A stretch of 64,000 nt of DNA from Pseudomonadota bacterium (lineage in GTDB: Bacteria > Desulfobacterota > Desulfarculia > Desulfarculales > Desulfarculaceae). The stretch lies in the NCBI GenBank assembly GCA_018819925.1, contig JAHJPG010000110.1, positions 1 through 64,000 of the forward strand. Direction: 5' to 3'. Positions 50,969 to 59,397 of the stretch are shown here, one piece after another (the first letter of the stretch is position 1; each line of letters begins with the position of its first letter). The translations under genes were made by a program, and so were the position numbers. Under the pieces are notes generated by a model. It worked only from the letters and a program-made list of their open reading frames with translations. It was not told the DNA's origin and searched no databases.

Positions 50969-51226
50969 AGCCCGGATATTTCATGAAGGTTGAGCGGTAA
51001 CTAACAATAAATCAGTTTTTATGCTGTCTTTATGAAAAAAGCGCCCGCCCTATCAAGATGCAGTTTTACCCGAACCCGGCACAGCCAGGCAGCGGCAGAC
51101 AAGGCGACCGGCAAGCGAGGGCCGCAGGCGTAGCCTATGCTACGTCGAGGCCCGAGCACAGCCGGCAACGCGGTATGCCGGTGACTGGCGCAGCCGGACG
51201 CACTGCCTTCATGTAATATCCGGGCT
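50969..51226 (+). repeat. MITE-like element, copy D
   Basis: The element is 258 bp with terminal inverted repeats AGCCCGGATATTTCATGAAGG and CCTTCATGTAATATCCGGGCT (one mismatch in 21). The inner module (51078-51196) shows stems CCGGC/GCCGG, GGGCC/GGCCC and CGTAGC/GCTACG. Between the left end and the module lies an AT-rich stretch with TTTATGAAAAAAGCG shared with copy E. It occupies most of the 412-base gap between asnB and the next gene; the rest (51227-51267) shows nothing special. Confidence 0.9.
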
Positions 51227-51267
51227 AAGCCTAATGAAACCTGACGGTTTGTGCAACAGCCCTCGCG

Positions 51268-51295
51268 TTGACGCCCGGGGGGGCTGGTGTTAACT
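51268..51295 (+). promoter_or_regulatory. Possible promoter of the flippase-like gene
   Basis: TTGACG (51268-51273) and TTAACT (51290-51295) with a 16-base, G-rich spacer. The -10 match is only partial (3 of 6). It starts 42 bases after repeat element D. Confidence 0.4.
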
Positions 51296-51329
51296 TGGCT
51301 CCAGGCACTTCACCGGGAGGCGAGGCCCC

Positions 51330-52322
51330 TTGAACAAATCCGGCAAAACCTGGCTGCGCATGGGCATTAGCCTGGGGCTATTGCTTCTCCTGCTGTTTTT
51401 CTTCGTGGACCTGAAACAGGCCTGGCGGGCGATCGCGGGGGCCCGTTGGGAATTTCTTCTGCTGCTGTTGGCCGCCTTCACCCTGGACCGGGGGCTGATG
51501 AGCTACAAGTGGCGGCTGCTGCTGGTAAGCCAGGGGTACGCCGCCGGCCACGGCGAGGCGCTCAAGGCTTACTACCTGGCCGCCTTCGCCGGCTCCTTTT
51601 TACCCAGCACCTTGGGGGCCGACGCGGTGCGGGTGAGCCTGTTCTCCCGGCCCGGCCGCCCCAGCCAGGCGGTGGCGGCCAGCATATTCCTGGAGCGGGC
51701 CCTGGGCTTCGTGGCCGCCGCCCTGGCCGCGGTGATCGGCCTGGTTCTGTTGGCCGGCATCACCACCGGGCTGCCCGCCACGTTTTTCTATTGGTCCTTC
51801 GGCCTGCTGGGGGCCGCCTGCCTGGCGGTGGCGCTCTCCTTCAGCGCCTGGGCCGGGCGCTTGCACGCCCACGCCGACCGCCGCTGGCGGGAGAAGAGCC
51901 GCCTTTTGGCCTGGCTGCTGGACTTCGTGGCCGCCTACCACCAGTACCGCAGCCGGCGGGGGGTGTTGCTGTGGTTTTTGCTCCTGTCTTTCATCGAGCA
52001 GGGCGCCCCGGTGATTTTCAACTGGCTGGCCGCCCAGGCCCTTCATCTGGACCTGACCCTGTTGCAGTCGGCGGCGGTGACCCCGGTGGTGTTTTTCCTG
52101 GCCCGCCTGCCGGTGTCCTTTTCCAGCTTCGGGGTGCTGGAGGGGCTGTACGTGGCCTTCTTCAGCCTGGTGGGCATAGGCTCCACCCCGGCCTTCTTGA
52201 TCGGCTTCCTGATCAACCTGGGCTCCATGGCCAGCGCCCTGCCGGCGGTGCCCATGTACCTGCGCGGGGGCATGGGCCGGGCCAAGCCGGAGCCGGACCC
52301 GCCGCTTGACCCCGCCCCCTGA
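51330..52322 (+). CDS. LPG_synthase_TM (AglD/UPF0104-like) flippase-related membrane protein
   Basis: The 330-residue protein starts at TTG 51330, preceded by GGGAGGCGAGG. About 8 helices are visible. The signature motif reads GSFLPSTLGADAVRVSLFSR, with the P-S-x-x-G-A-D-x-x-R form seen in another branch of the family, followed by ASIFLERALGFV. The final part has RLPVSFSSFGVLEG. It stands alone between repeat element D and a DUF4412 gene. As with its three paralogues, a polyprenyl- or lipid-linked substrate is inferred. Confidence 0.83.
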   Translation: MNKSGKTWLRMGISLGLLLLLLFFFVDLKQAWRAIAGARWEFLLLLLAAFTLDRGLMSYKWRLLLVSQGYAAGHGEALKAYYLAAFAGSFLPSTLGADAVRVSLFSRPGRPSQAVAASIFLERALGFVAAALAAVIGLVLLAGITTGLPATFFYWSFGLLGAACLAVALSFSAWAGRLHAHADRRWREKSRLLAWLLDFVAAYHQYRSRRGVLLWFLLLSFIEQGAPVIFNWLAAQALHLDLTLLQSAAVTPVVFFLARLPVSFSSFGVLEGLYVAFFSLVGIGSTPAFLIGFLINLGSMASALPAVPMYLRGGMGRAKPEPDPPLDPAP

Positions 52323-52376
52323 ATCCAGGAAATCACCGCACCCGGCACAATCGTCTTTCCCCGGCCTCGAGGCCTG

Positions 52377-52405
52377 CTTACACCTTGCTTTTGGGCTGCT
52401 ATACT
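52377..52405 (+). promoter_or_regulatory. Predicted promoter of the DUF4412 gene
   Basis: CTTACA (52377-52382) and TATACT (52400-52405) spaced by 17 bases; the -10 matches the consensus at 5 of 6 positions. A perfect 12-bp palindrome, GGCCTCGAGGCC, ends a few bases upstream of the -35 box and could be an operator or the end of the upstream transcript. Confidence 0.6.
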
Positions 52406-52445
52406 TCGCCAAATCCGTACGCCTCAACTTGTGAAAGGACCTGAG

Positions 52446-53192
52446 ATGAAAACGGTGAAAGCGCTCTTGGCGGCCCTGTTGATCTTTGGCCTGGCCTGCC
52501 CGGCCCTGGCCGGCTGGCTCATAAAGGAAAAATCCGACGGCGAGGTCAACAACCTGTATTTCCAAAACAACCAGATGCGTGACGAGTCCCCGGAAGCGGT
52601 TTCCCTCATGGACCTGGCCCAGGGCCGGCTAACCATCATCAACCCTGCCGAAAAGACCTATTGGTCCGGCCCCTATTCCGAGGTGGCCAAGATTCGCGAC
52701 CAAGCCATGAACCAGATGCAGGAACAGCTCAAACAATTGCCTCCGGAGCAGCGGGCCGCGGCCATGCAGGCCATGCAGGCGGCCATGGGCAAGGGCGACA
52801 AGCCCCGGCCCAAGGTGGAGGTGAAAAAGACAGGCCAGAGCGAGGTGATCGCCGGTTTCAAGGCTTTCAAATACGAGATATGGTCCGACGGTCAGCTCCG
52901 GGAGGAGCTGTGGATATCCCCGGACATCGCCCTGTCCAAGGAGTTGGACACCAAGAAGATGAAGAAAATGATGGCCGCTTTCGCCCAGACCGGGGGAGAC
53001 GACGCCTATGAGATGGACCCCGCGGTGCAGGCCCTGTGGACCAAGGGATATCCGGTGAAGGTGGTCAGCAAACTTCAGGGCGAAACCATGGTGCGCCAGG
53101 TCATTCAGGCCCAGCGCAAGAATCTGCCCTCTTCCCTGTTCGTCGTGCCCAAGGGCTACCGCCAAGTGGAGCTGATGGAGATGTTCAAGTAG
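52446..53192 (+). CDS. Secreted DUF4412-family protein
   Basis: ATG 52446 is placed after AAAGGACCTGAG; the GTG 52431 of the track would fall in that ribosome site. The 248-residue protein begins with a signal peptide (KALLAALLIFGLACPALAG). The mature part fits the DUF4412 pattern: GQLTIINPAEKTYWSGPYSE-like segment, a helical MQEQLKQLPPEQRAAAMQAMQ repeat, and FKAFKYEIWSDGQLREELWISPD. Function unknown, probably periplasmic or outer membrane. It is a single-gene transcript ending in two overlapping hairpins. Confidence 0.82.
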   Translation: MKTVKALLAALLIFGLACPALAGWLIKEKSDGEVNNLYFQNNQMRDESPEAVSLMDLAQGRLTIINPAEKTYWSGPYSEVAKIRDQAMNQMQEQLKQLPPEQRAAAMQAMQAAMGKGDKPRPKVEVKKTGQSEVIAGFKAFKYEIWSDGQLREELWISPDIALSKELDTKKMKKMMAAFAQTGGDDAYEMDPAVQALWTKGYPVKVVSKLQGETMVRQVIQAQRKNLPSSLFVVPKGYRQVELMEMFK

Positions 53193-53198
53193 CATACC

Positions 53199-53241
53199 GC
53201 GCTCCCGTGCCGCCGGGAGTGCGGGGCGCCTCTCGCCCCGC
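53199..53241 (+). terminator. Two competing hairpins after the DUF4412 gene
   Basis: GCGCTCCCG pairs with CGGGAGTGC (one wobble), and GCGGGGCG-CCTCT-CGCCCCGC forms a perfect 8-bp stem right behind it; the two stems share two bases (53221-53222), so only one can be complete. No T-tract follows, suggesting RNA end protection or Rho-linked termination. Bases 53242-53372 contain nothing I recognise. Confidence 0.5.
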
Positions 53242-53372
53242 GCTCCGCAATATCTCCTTGAGAAGCACGCGGCAATCGTGTTACAGGAAATGTTAGCGAT
53301 AAACGAGCCCTTATCCACGGCAACCCGAACCGGGCCGGCCAGGCCCCGCCTTCCCACCCGCTGAAACTCGCC

Positions 53373-53882
53373 ATGGAGCCTTTGGCCCCCAGGCGGATTT
53401 ATGGGAGCCCAGGTAGCTTGCAACTATCCTCCTTCCAGCCCCTGCCCCGACGGCAAGGCATCCCTCCTTGGGTTATCTGGGTGGGGGTGGTGCTTTTGGG
53501 CCTGATTCTGCTCTGGCCCACAATGCAAGGGCGCGAGCTTAGGCGCATGGCCGCCCAGCACCGCGTGGACGCCAACTGGCGGCCCGACTACCGCCTGTTG
53601 CCGCTTTTGGGCCTGGCCCACCAACAAAGCGTGGCTCAGGGGGGCAAGCTTTCCCCAGGGCAGCGCGACGGCCTGTGGGCCGAGTTGGAGGCCTACAAGG
53701 GAAGCTACCCGGTGTTTTTCTGGCTGGAGCTGGCCTGGCTGGAGGCCCGGGCCGGAGACGATGGGCGGGCCCGCCGGGCCCTTAAACGGGCCGAGGCCGA
53801 CAACCCCCGCCTTTACCTCGCCATGACCAAGACTCGCCTGTGGGACCCATGGCGAGAGCGCTTCGGGCTGCCCCCGCGATGA
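53373..53882 (+). CDS. Hypothetical single-span membrane protein
   Basis: The 169-residue protein has one transmembrane helix (WVIWVGVVLLGLILLWP, about 33-50) after a short basic N-terminus. The rest is probably periplasmic and helical; LELAWLEARAGDDGRARRALKRAEAD looks like one TPR unit. It ends in an ATGA overlap with a giant GT-C gene, so it is likely a small accessory subunit for that enzyme. The start codon is uncertain because the ribosome site is weak. Confidence 0.68.
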   Translation: MEPLAPRRIYGSPGSLQLSSFQPLPRRQGIPPWVIWVGVVLLGLILLWPTMQGRELRRMAAQHRVDANWRPDYRLLPLLGLAHQQSVAQGGKLSPGQRDGLWAELEAYKGSYPVFFWLELAWLEARAGDDGRARRALKRAEADNPRLYLAMTKTRLWDPWRERFGLPPR

Positions 53883-56308
53883 GCATCGGCAAGATCAACT
53901 CAGGCGGCCTGGGTCATCCGGTGGCATGGGCCGCCGGCCTGGCCTGGGCCTTGTTGGCCGCCACCCGCTGGGCGGTGGTCATGGCCACCCAGGAGGGCGG
54001 CCAATGCGCGGTGATCTGGCGCTGGCCCCCTTGGTGGATTCCGGTACTGATCGGGGTGGCGATGTGGGCGGTGCAGCTTTTGGCCGCCTCTTGGCAACAG
54101 GGCTGGCTGGTCCGCCAGGGTGTGGAACGCCCCCGGGCGCGCCGCATGGCCGGCCTGGCCTGGCTGCCCTCCCTGGCCCTGTTGCTGGTGCCCCTGGCCG
54201 AGTTTCTGCCACCGGTTTTTGGGGGAAGCCTGGCCCCCCTGGCCTTGTCCCGGGAGGCCTGGCCCCTGGCCGCCCTGGCCGTGGCCGGAGCGGTGTTCAT
54301 CCAGACCCGCCTGGCCGCCCCGGATTTGATCCGCAAACGCGAAGAACAGCACCACCCCTGGTTGGCCCCGGTGGTGTTTTTCCTGGCCCTGGCCCTGTTC
54401 GCCGGAGTGGGCGCCCGTCTCACCCAGGAGAGCAACAGGGTGGGCAAGTTCATGGGCGGCGACGAGCCCCAATACTTGTTCAACGCCCACAGCCTGGCCG
54501 TGGACCACGACCTGGACCTGGCCGAAAACATCTTCCTGCGGGAAAGCTCCTATTACCTGGATCCGGCCAAGGTCATCGGCGGCCACGGCGGCTGGACCAA
54601 AGACGGCAAGTGGATAAGCAAGCACCGTCCGGGCCTGCCCGCCCTCATGGCCCCTTTCTACGCCTGGGGGCTGTACCTGGGCCAGGGCCCGCGCAAGACC
54701 GCCACCGTGGCCCTGTGGCTCCTGGCCGCATGGATGGTCACCGAGGTGTTCTGGCTGGGCCGCTTGTTCACCAAGCGGGAGGGCCCGGCGCTGTTGGGCG
54801 CGGCCGGAGCGGCGGTGGCCATGCCCGGGCTCATCTACTCCAACCTGGCCTTTCCCGAGATAGCCGCCGCCGCCTTCGCGGTGAGCGCCTTCCGCCTGTT
54901 GCGCTCCGCCTCGCCGGGGCAATGGGGCCTGCTCTTGCTGGCCGGTTTGTTGACCGCCTATTTGGCCTGGTTCCACGAACGCTTCGTGATCCTGGCCCTG
55001 CTCCTGGGCCTCTACTGCCTGGCCCGGGGCCACTGGCGCTCGCTCAAGGGCCTGGCCGCCTTCTACCTTCCGTGCATGGTGTCGGCCTGGCTGCTGATAA
55101 CCTATTTCATGTGGCTCTACGGCCAGCCCTTCCCCGGCCAGGAGATCCACGCCCAGGGGGTCTACTTGAACCCCCGTGGGTTCTGGGAGGGACTAAGCGG
55201 CATCTGGGTGGACGCCGGCGAAGGCATGCTAACCTACGGGGCCATCTGGCTGGCCGCGGTGGCGGGCCTGGTGTGGCTCTTGCGCCGTCGGCCCGGGGAC
55301 GGCTTCTGGTGCCTGGCCATGGCCGGGGCGGTGTACGTCATCGCCGGGCTTTTCGCCGACTGGTTCGGGGGTATCAACCCGCCCTCGCGCTACATGGTGG
55401 CGGCGGTGCCCTTCATGGCCGTGGGCCTGGCCGCCGGAGCCCACTGGGGACCGCCCCGTTTCATGCTGTTCGCGGCGGTGCTGGGGGCCCTTAGCCTGGC
55501 GGCGGCGGCCTGGGTGATGCACTACCCATCGGCGGTGTACGGCCACAAACTGGTCTTGGGCCAAGGCTTGCAGTTCCCCCTTATCGACAACCTGCTGCCC
55601 GCCTTCATCTTCAACTACAAGACCCCCCAGGTGAACGCCTCTTTGGCCCGCATCTGGATGCTCTTGGCCGGCGCCGCCCTGGTGGCCATGAACCTGGGAG
55701 CCCAGCGCTACGGCCCGGGGCGCTCCCTGGCGGGCATGGCCCTGACCCTGGTGCTGGTGGCCACCGCCGGAATCGCCGCCGACCGTATCGGGGCCGGGGT
55801 GCTCACCTACGCCAACCCGGCCCAGCGGGTGGTGCTGTGGAACCGCCTTTCCGACCTGCCCCCCGGCGGGGGCGCCTGGCGCCTGGGCGCGGGCACGGTG
55901 GAGCCCAAGGCCCTCATGAATCTGCCCCTGCCTCCGTCCCGCTACCAGCACGGCGGGGCCAAAAGCGCTGCTGAAAGCTCCCAGGCCCTGAGCATCGCCG
56001 CCGGGGTGAAACCGCAGCTTTTCGTGTGGGGGCAATATCTGGCCCTCCCGCCGGGGCGTTACCGCGCCACGGCTCGCCTAGCCAGCCCCTACCAGGGCCC
56101 GGAGCAGGCGGTCTGGCTGGACCTGAGCGAAAACAAAGGAAAGAGCGTATTGTTGGGTCGCAAACTAAGCGGAGCCCAACTCCAAGAGCCGGTGGTCTTG
56201 GAGTTCCAGTTGGATCGCTGGGCCACCAATCTGGAGTTTAGGGTGGGCACCACCGGCCTGGCCCCCCTCACCGTGCAATCCATGAGCATCACCCGGTTGG
56301 AGCCATGA
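53879..56308 (+). CDS. Large GT-C type membrane protein with C-terminal beta-sandwich
   Basis: ATG 53879 overlaps the previous stop and gives 809 residues. Four helices precede a first large loop with GGDEPQYLFNAHSLAVDHDLDLAEN, where GDE is the likely acidic catalytic motif of GT39-like enzymes. Further helices run to about residue 625. The C-terminal 150 residues contain LPPGRYRATARLASPYQG and NLEFRVGTTGLAPLTVQSMSITRLE, a jelly-roll-like beta-sandwich shared with the downstream protein. It is coupled to both neighbours by ATGA overlaps. Sugar and acceptor are unknown. Confidence 0.77.
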   Translation: MSIGKINSGGLGHPVAWAAGLAWALLAATRWAVVMATQEGGQCAVIWRWPPWWIPVLIGVAMWAVQLLAASWQQGWLVRQGVERPRARRMAGLAWLPSLALLLVPLAEFLPPVFGGSLAPLALSREAWPLAALAVAGAVFIQTRLAAPDLIRKREEQHHPWLAPVVFFLALALFAGVGARLTQESNRVGKFMGGDEPQYLFNAHSLAVDHDLDLAENIFLRESSYYLDPAKVIGGHGGWTKDGKWISKHRPGLPALMAPFYAWGLYLGQGPRKTATVALWLLAAWMVTEVFWLGRLFTKREGPALLGAAGAAVAMPGLIYSNLAFPEIAAAAFAVSAFRLLRSASPGQWGLLLLAGLLTAYLAWFHERFVILALLLGLYCLARGHWRSLKGLAAFYLPCMVSAWLLITYFMWLYGQPFPGQEIHAQGVYLNPRGFWEGLSGIWVDAGEGMLTYGAIWLAAVAGLVWLLRRRPGDGFWCLAMAGAVYVIAGLFADWFGGINPPSRYMVAAVPFMAVGLAAGAHWGPPRFMLFAAVLGALSLAAAAWVMHYPSAVYGHKLVLGQGLQFPLIDNLLPAFIFNYKTPQVNASLARIWMLLAGAALVAMNLGAQRYGPGRSLAGMALTLVLVATAGIAADRIGAGVLTYANPAQRVVLWNRLSDLPPGGGAWRLGAGTVEPKALMNLPLPPSRYQHGGAKSAAESSQALSIAAGVKPQLFVWGQYLALPPGRYRATARLASPYQGPEQAVWLDLSENKGKSVLLGRKLSGAQLQEPVVLEFQLDRWATNLEFRVGTTGLAPLTVQSMSITRLEP

Positions 56309-59300
56309 GCAAGCAGCCCCAAAGCACCGGCGCATCGCGGCGGGCCTGGCCGGCGGGCCTGGCCGTGGCCGTGCTGTTGGCCCTGTTGACCCTGGCCCAC
56401 ACCTGGCCCCTGGCCGCTCACTGGAACCAGGCCATCCCCTACGTGTACCACCCCTCGCCGGGCTGGGAGTTGGTGCCCCAGATGCCCGGCGACCATCTCC
56501 AGTTCTACTATTGGTCCTGGCTGTTCACCGATAACGTGCTGGGGCCCAGTTCCTTTCCCAGCAACCCCTACGAGTTCAACACCTTTCTGCATCCCCAGGG
56601 CATCGCCCTGTACGCCAACTTCCCATTCTCCCTGTTCTACCTGGCCTTGCTACCCCTGGGCGAGCTATCGGCCTACAACGCGGTGGTGGCTCTGACCTAC
56701 CTTCTGGCCGGGCTGGCCGCCTTTGCCCTGGCCCGGCGCATGTTGGGCAGTTCCCTGGCCGCCCTGCCCGTGGCCCTGATCTACGCCTTGCTGCCCTTCA
56801 GGGCCTCCCAGGCCTTGTCCGGCCACCTCTACGGCTTCATAGCCTTCATGCTGCCCGCCACCCTGTGGTGTCTGGAACAGGGCTGGGCCAAGCGTTCGGC
56901 CTGGTGGGGGGCATTGGGCGGGCTGCTGCTGTTGGCGGTGGGGTTCATGGAAGGGCACCTGCTCTTCTACACCACCCTGCTCCTGGGCCTGTACGTGCCG
57001 CTACGGCTCCTCACCCTGACCAGCCCGGCCGATCCGCCCGCCGGCAGCACTGGGACAAGTGCCGGCGCGGGGGCCGCCTGGGTGGCCGGGGCCGGCTTGG
57101 CCCTGGGCCTCAGCCTGCACCTGGCCGCCGGCCGGGGGCAGGAAGGGCTGGCCGGAGGCGCCGCCCTGGCGGTGAGCCTGGGGCTGGGGCTGGTGCTGCT
57201 GGTGTCGCTGTGGCTGGTGCTGGCCGAGTTGGCCGTCCGGCTCACCTCCCTGGGGCCGCATCAGGCCCGGACCTGCCTGGCCCGGGGTTTGGCCCCATTG
57301 TTGTTAAGCCCCTTGTACGCGGTGCAGTACTGGCTGGACGTGCCCCATCTGGGCAAGCTGCTGGTGGCCGCCCTGCTGGTGTGGGGGGCCCTGCGCTGCC
57401 TTCCCGTGCTGTGGCGAGCCCGGCGCTGGCCCGGGATGCCCCGTGGAACCTGGCCGCCGCTCATCGCCCTGGGCCTGGGTTGGGGCCTGGCCTCGGCGGC
57501 CATGATGGTGCAAAAGGCCCGGGTGCTGGACGCCAGCATCGCCAGCCAGGGGCGCAGCATGGGCGAAGTGAAGCTCTTCGCCCCCCGCCTGGCCGACCTT
57601 TTCCACCTGAGCCCGGCCCACTCCGAGCAGGTGGTCTACCTGGGCCTGGTCACCCTGATCCTGGCCGGGGCGGGCCTTTTGCTGCTGGCCATGGGACGGC
57701 GGGGAGAGGGCCAGCGGGCCCCGGCGGCCCTGTGGGCCGGTCTGGGGATATTGGCCGCCCTGTTGTGCCTGGGCCCCAACCTCCCCCAGGTGCCGCTGTA
57801 TGCCTGGCTCTACGACTACATGCCCTTTTTCAACTACCCCCGGGTGCCCGGACGTCTGGTGATCTTCGCGGTGCTGTTTTTGGGCCTGCTGGCCGGCTGG
57901 ACCCTCAAGGAACTGGCCCGGGCCTGGGGCGGAGGACGGGTGGCGGCGGTGACCTTGGCGGTGGCGGTGAGCCTGGGGGTGGCCTGGGATTTCTGGCCAG
58001 CCCGCCGCCTGGGCTTGTGCCTCATGCCCCCGCCCGGCCCCCTGGCCGCCGCCATCAAGGAAAAAATCCCCACCGGCCCCCATGCCGGCCAGCGCCTGTT
58101 GGGCCTGCCCATCTGGCCGGGCGACTCCCACCAGTCCTCGATTTACGAGCTTCTCATCCCTGGCACCAGGGCAATCATGGTCAACGGCTACTCGCCCCAG
58201 GCGCCCCGGGCCTACGTTGACCAGGTTTTCTGGCCTCTATATCCCCTGGACTTCGGCCTGATCACCCCGTCGGCCAACGACACCCTGGGCCGCCTCAAGG
58301 TGGGCCTGGTGGCCTTTTACGAGGACGAGGAGGTCTACACCCGCAAGGTGTGCCCCTTCCCGCCGGAGTTGGCCCGGCGCAGACTGGTGGCCGGCGGCCG
58401 TTTCCAGGCGGAGTTGCAAACCGGCAACGTGTGGCTGCTGAAGCCCCGGGACGGGGCGCTCAACGCCGGGCAGGCCCTGGCCCAGGTCTCGCCGGTGACC
58501 AGCTGGTGGGACGCCTCATGGCTGCCCGGAAACACCGGACGGCTGGTGGAGGAACGGGGCGCCTCGGGATGGGGCCTGCTCTTTGAAGAAGCGCCGCGCT
58601 GGGGAGGCCCCCTGGGGCCGCGCCTGGCCCGGCCCGCGGGCAACGTGGCCCAGGCCCGGGCCGGGAGCGACCTGCCCGGCTGGCTGGCCAAGGGCCCGGG
58701 GCGGCCCATGCCGCCGGGGAGCTATGTGGCCCGCCTGCGGCTGCGCCGGGGACCCGGCGGCGCGCCCGGCCGGGTGGAGGCCGTGGACAAGACCAGCGGG
58801 CGGGTGCTGGCCTCGGTCCCCCTGGACCCGGCCCGCCTGCCGGCCGACGGCGCTTGGCACGACGTGGCTCTGCCTTACAGCTTGGAGGGGCTGGTCACGC
58901 TGGAGCTGGGGGTTTGGTTCAGCGGAAAGGCCGACCTGGCCCTGGACGCGGCGCTTATCAATTTCGCGGGCATGCAAGAGCCCCAGACCTTTTACCCGGC
59001 CAGCCGCCTGTGGCGGCAAACCGGCGAACTGGTGGCCGATCCCCAAGCCCCCACCGGCCTGGCGGTCCGGGGCCGGGCCGGCTGGCACCCGCCCCTGTAC
59101 CTGATGCACGGCCCCCAGCAGACCTACCCCCCGGGGCGCTACGTGGCCCGCTTCAGCCTGGCCGCCGAGGGCGCGCCCCCCGCTGACGCACTGCTGGCCC
59201 AGGTGGCGGTGGCCACCGACCTGGGGCGCATTCCCCTGGCCGTGGCCCTGGTGCATGGCCGCGACCTGGGATCTGGCTACCGCCAGGTGGAGCTTAACTT

Positions 59301-59397
59301 CGAGCTTAAACGGCGCTGCGAGTTGGGTCTAAGGGTGCGCTTCGCCCAGGGCGGCGATGTGAGGGTGGCCGGCGCCTCGGTCACTTCTTCGGAGTAG
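56305..59397 (+). CDS. Giant membrane protein, GT-C-like, with tandem C-terminal beta-sandwiches
   Basis: The 1030-residue protein starts in an ATGA overlap with the 53879 gene. About a dozen helices span residues 17-560; an early periplasmic loop has GDHLQFYYWSWLFTDNVLG and NPYEFNTFLHPQGIALYANFPFSLF, typical of large glycan-modifying membrane proteins related to YfhO/GT-C. Two copies of a beta-sandwich domain occupy the C-terminal 400 residues: PPGSYVARLRLRRGPGG with LALDAALINFAG, and PPGRYVARFSLAAEG with VRVAGASVTSSE. The same domain ends the upstream protein. It overlaps the converging giant gene by 17 bases. Confidence 0.75.
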   Translation: MSKQPQSTGASRRAWPAGLAVAVLLALLTLAHTWPLAAHWNQAIPYVYHPSPGWELVPQMPGDHLQFYYWSWLFTDNVLGPSSFPSNPYEFNTFLHPQGIALYANFPFSLFYLALLPLGELSAYNAVVALTYLLAGLAAFALARRMLGSSLAALPVALIYALLPFRASQALSGHLYGFIAFMLPATLWCLEQGWAKRSAWWGALGGLLLLAVGFMEGHLLFYTTLLLGLYVPLRLLTLTSPADPPAGSTGTSAGAGAAWVAGAGLALGLSLHLAAGRGQEGLAGGAALAVSLGLGLVLLVSLWLVLAELAVRLTSLGPHQARTCLARGLAPLLLSPLYAVQYWLDVPHLGKLLVAALLVWGALRCLPVLWRARRWPGMPRGTWPPLIALGLGWGLASAAMMVQKARVLDASIASQGRSMGEVKLFAPRLADLFHLSPAHSEQVVYLGLVTLILAGAGLLLLAMGRRGEGQRAPAALWAGLGILAALLCLGPNLPQVPLYAWLYDYMPFFNYPRVPGRLVIFAVLFLGLLAGWTLKELARAWGGGRVAAVTLAVAVSLGVAWDFWPARRLGLCLMPPPGPLAAAIKEKIPTGPHAGQRLLGLPIWPGDSHQSSIYELLIPGTRAIMVNGYSPQAPRAYVDQVFWPLYPLDFGLITPSANDTLGRLKVGLVAFYEDEEVYTRKVCPFPPELARRRLVAGGRFQAELQTGNVWLLKPRDGALNAGQALAQVSPVTSWWDASWLPGNTGRLVEERGASGWGLLFEEAPRWGGPLGPRLARPAGNVAQARAGSDLPGWLAKGPGRPMPPGSYVARLRLRRGPGGAPGRVEAVDKTSGRVLASVPLDPARLPADGAWHDVALPYSLEGLVTLELGVWFSGKADLALDAALINFAGMQEPQTFYPASRLWRQTGELVADPQAPTGLAVRGRAGWHPPLYLMHGPQQTYPPGRYVARFSLAAEGAPPADALLAQVAVATDLGRIPLAVALVHGRDLGSGYRQVELNFELKRRCELGLRVRFAQGGDVRVAGASVTSSE

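Noticed and set aside
53900-55150. 416-residue minus-strand ORF opposite the 53879 gene
   Set aside because: Same antisense artefact; repetitive GQ/HG-rich composition and no start context.
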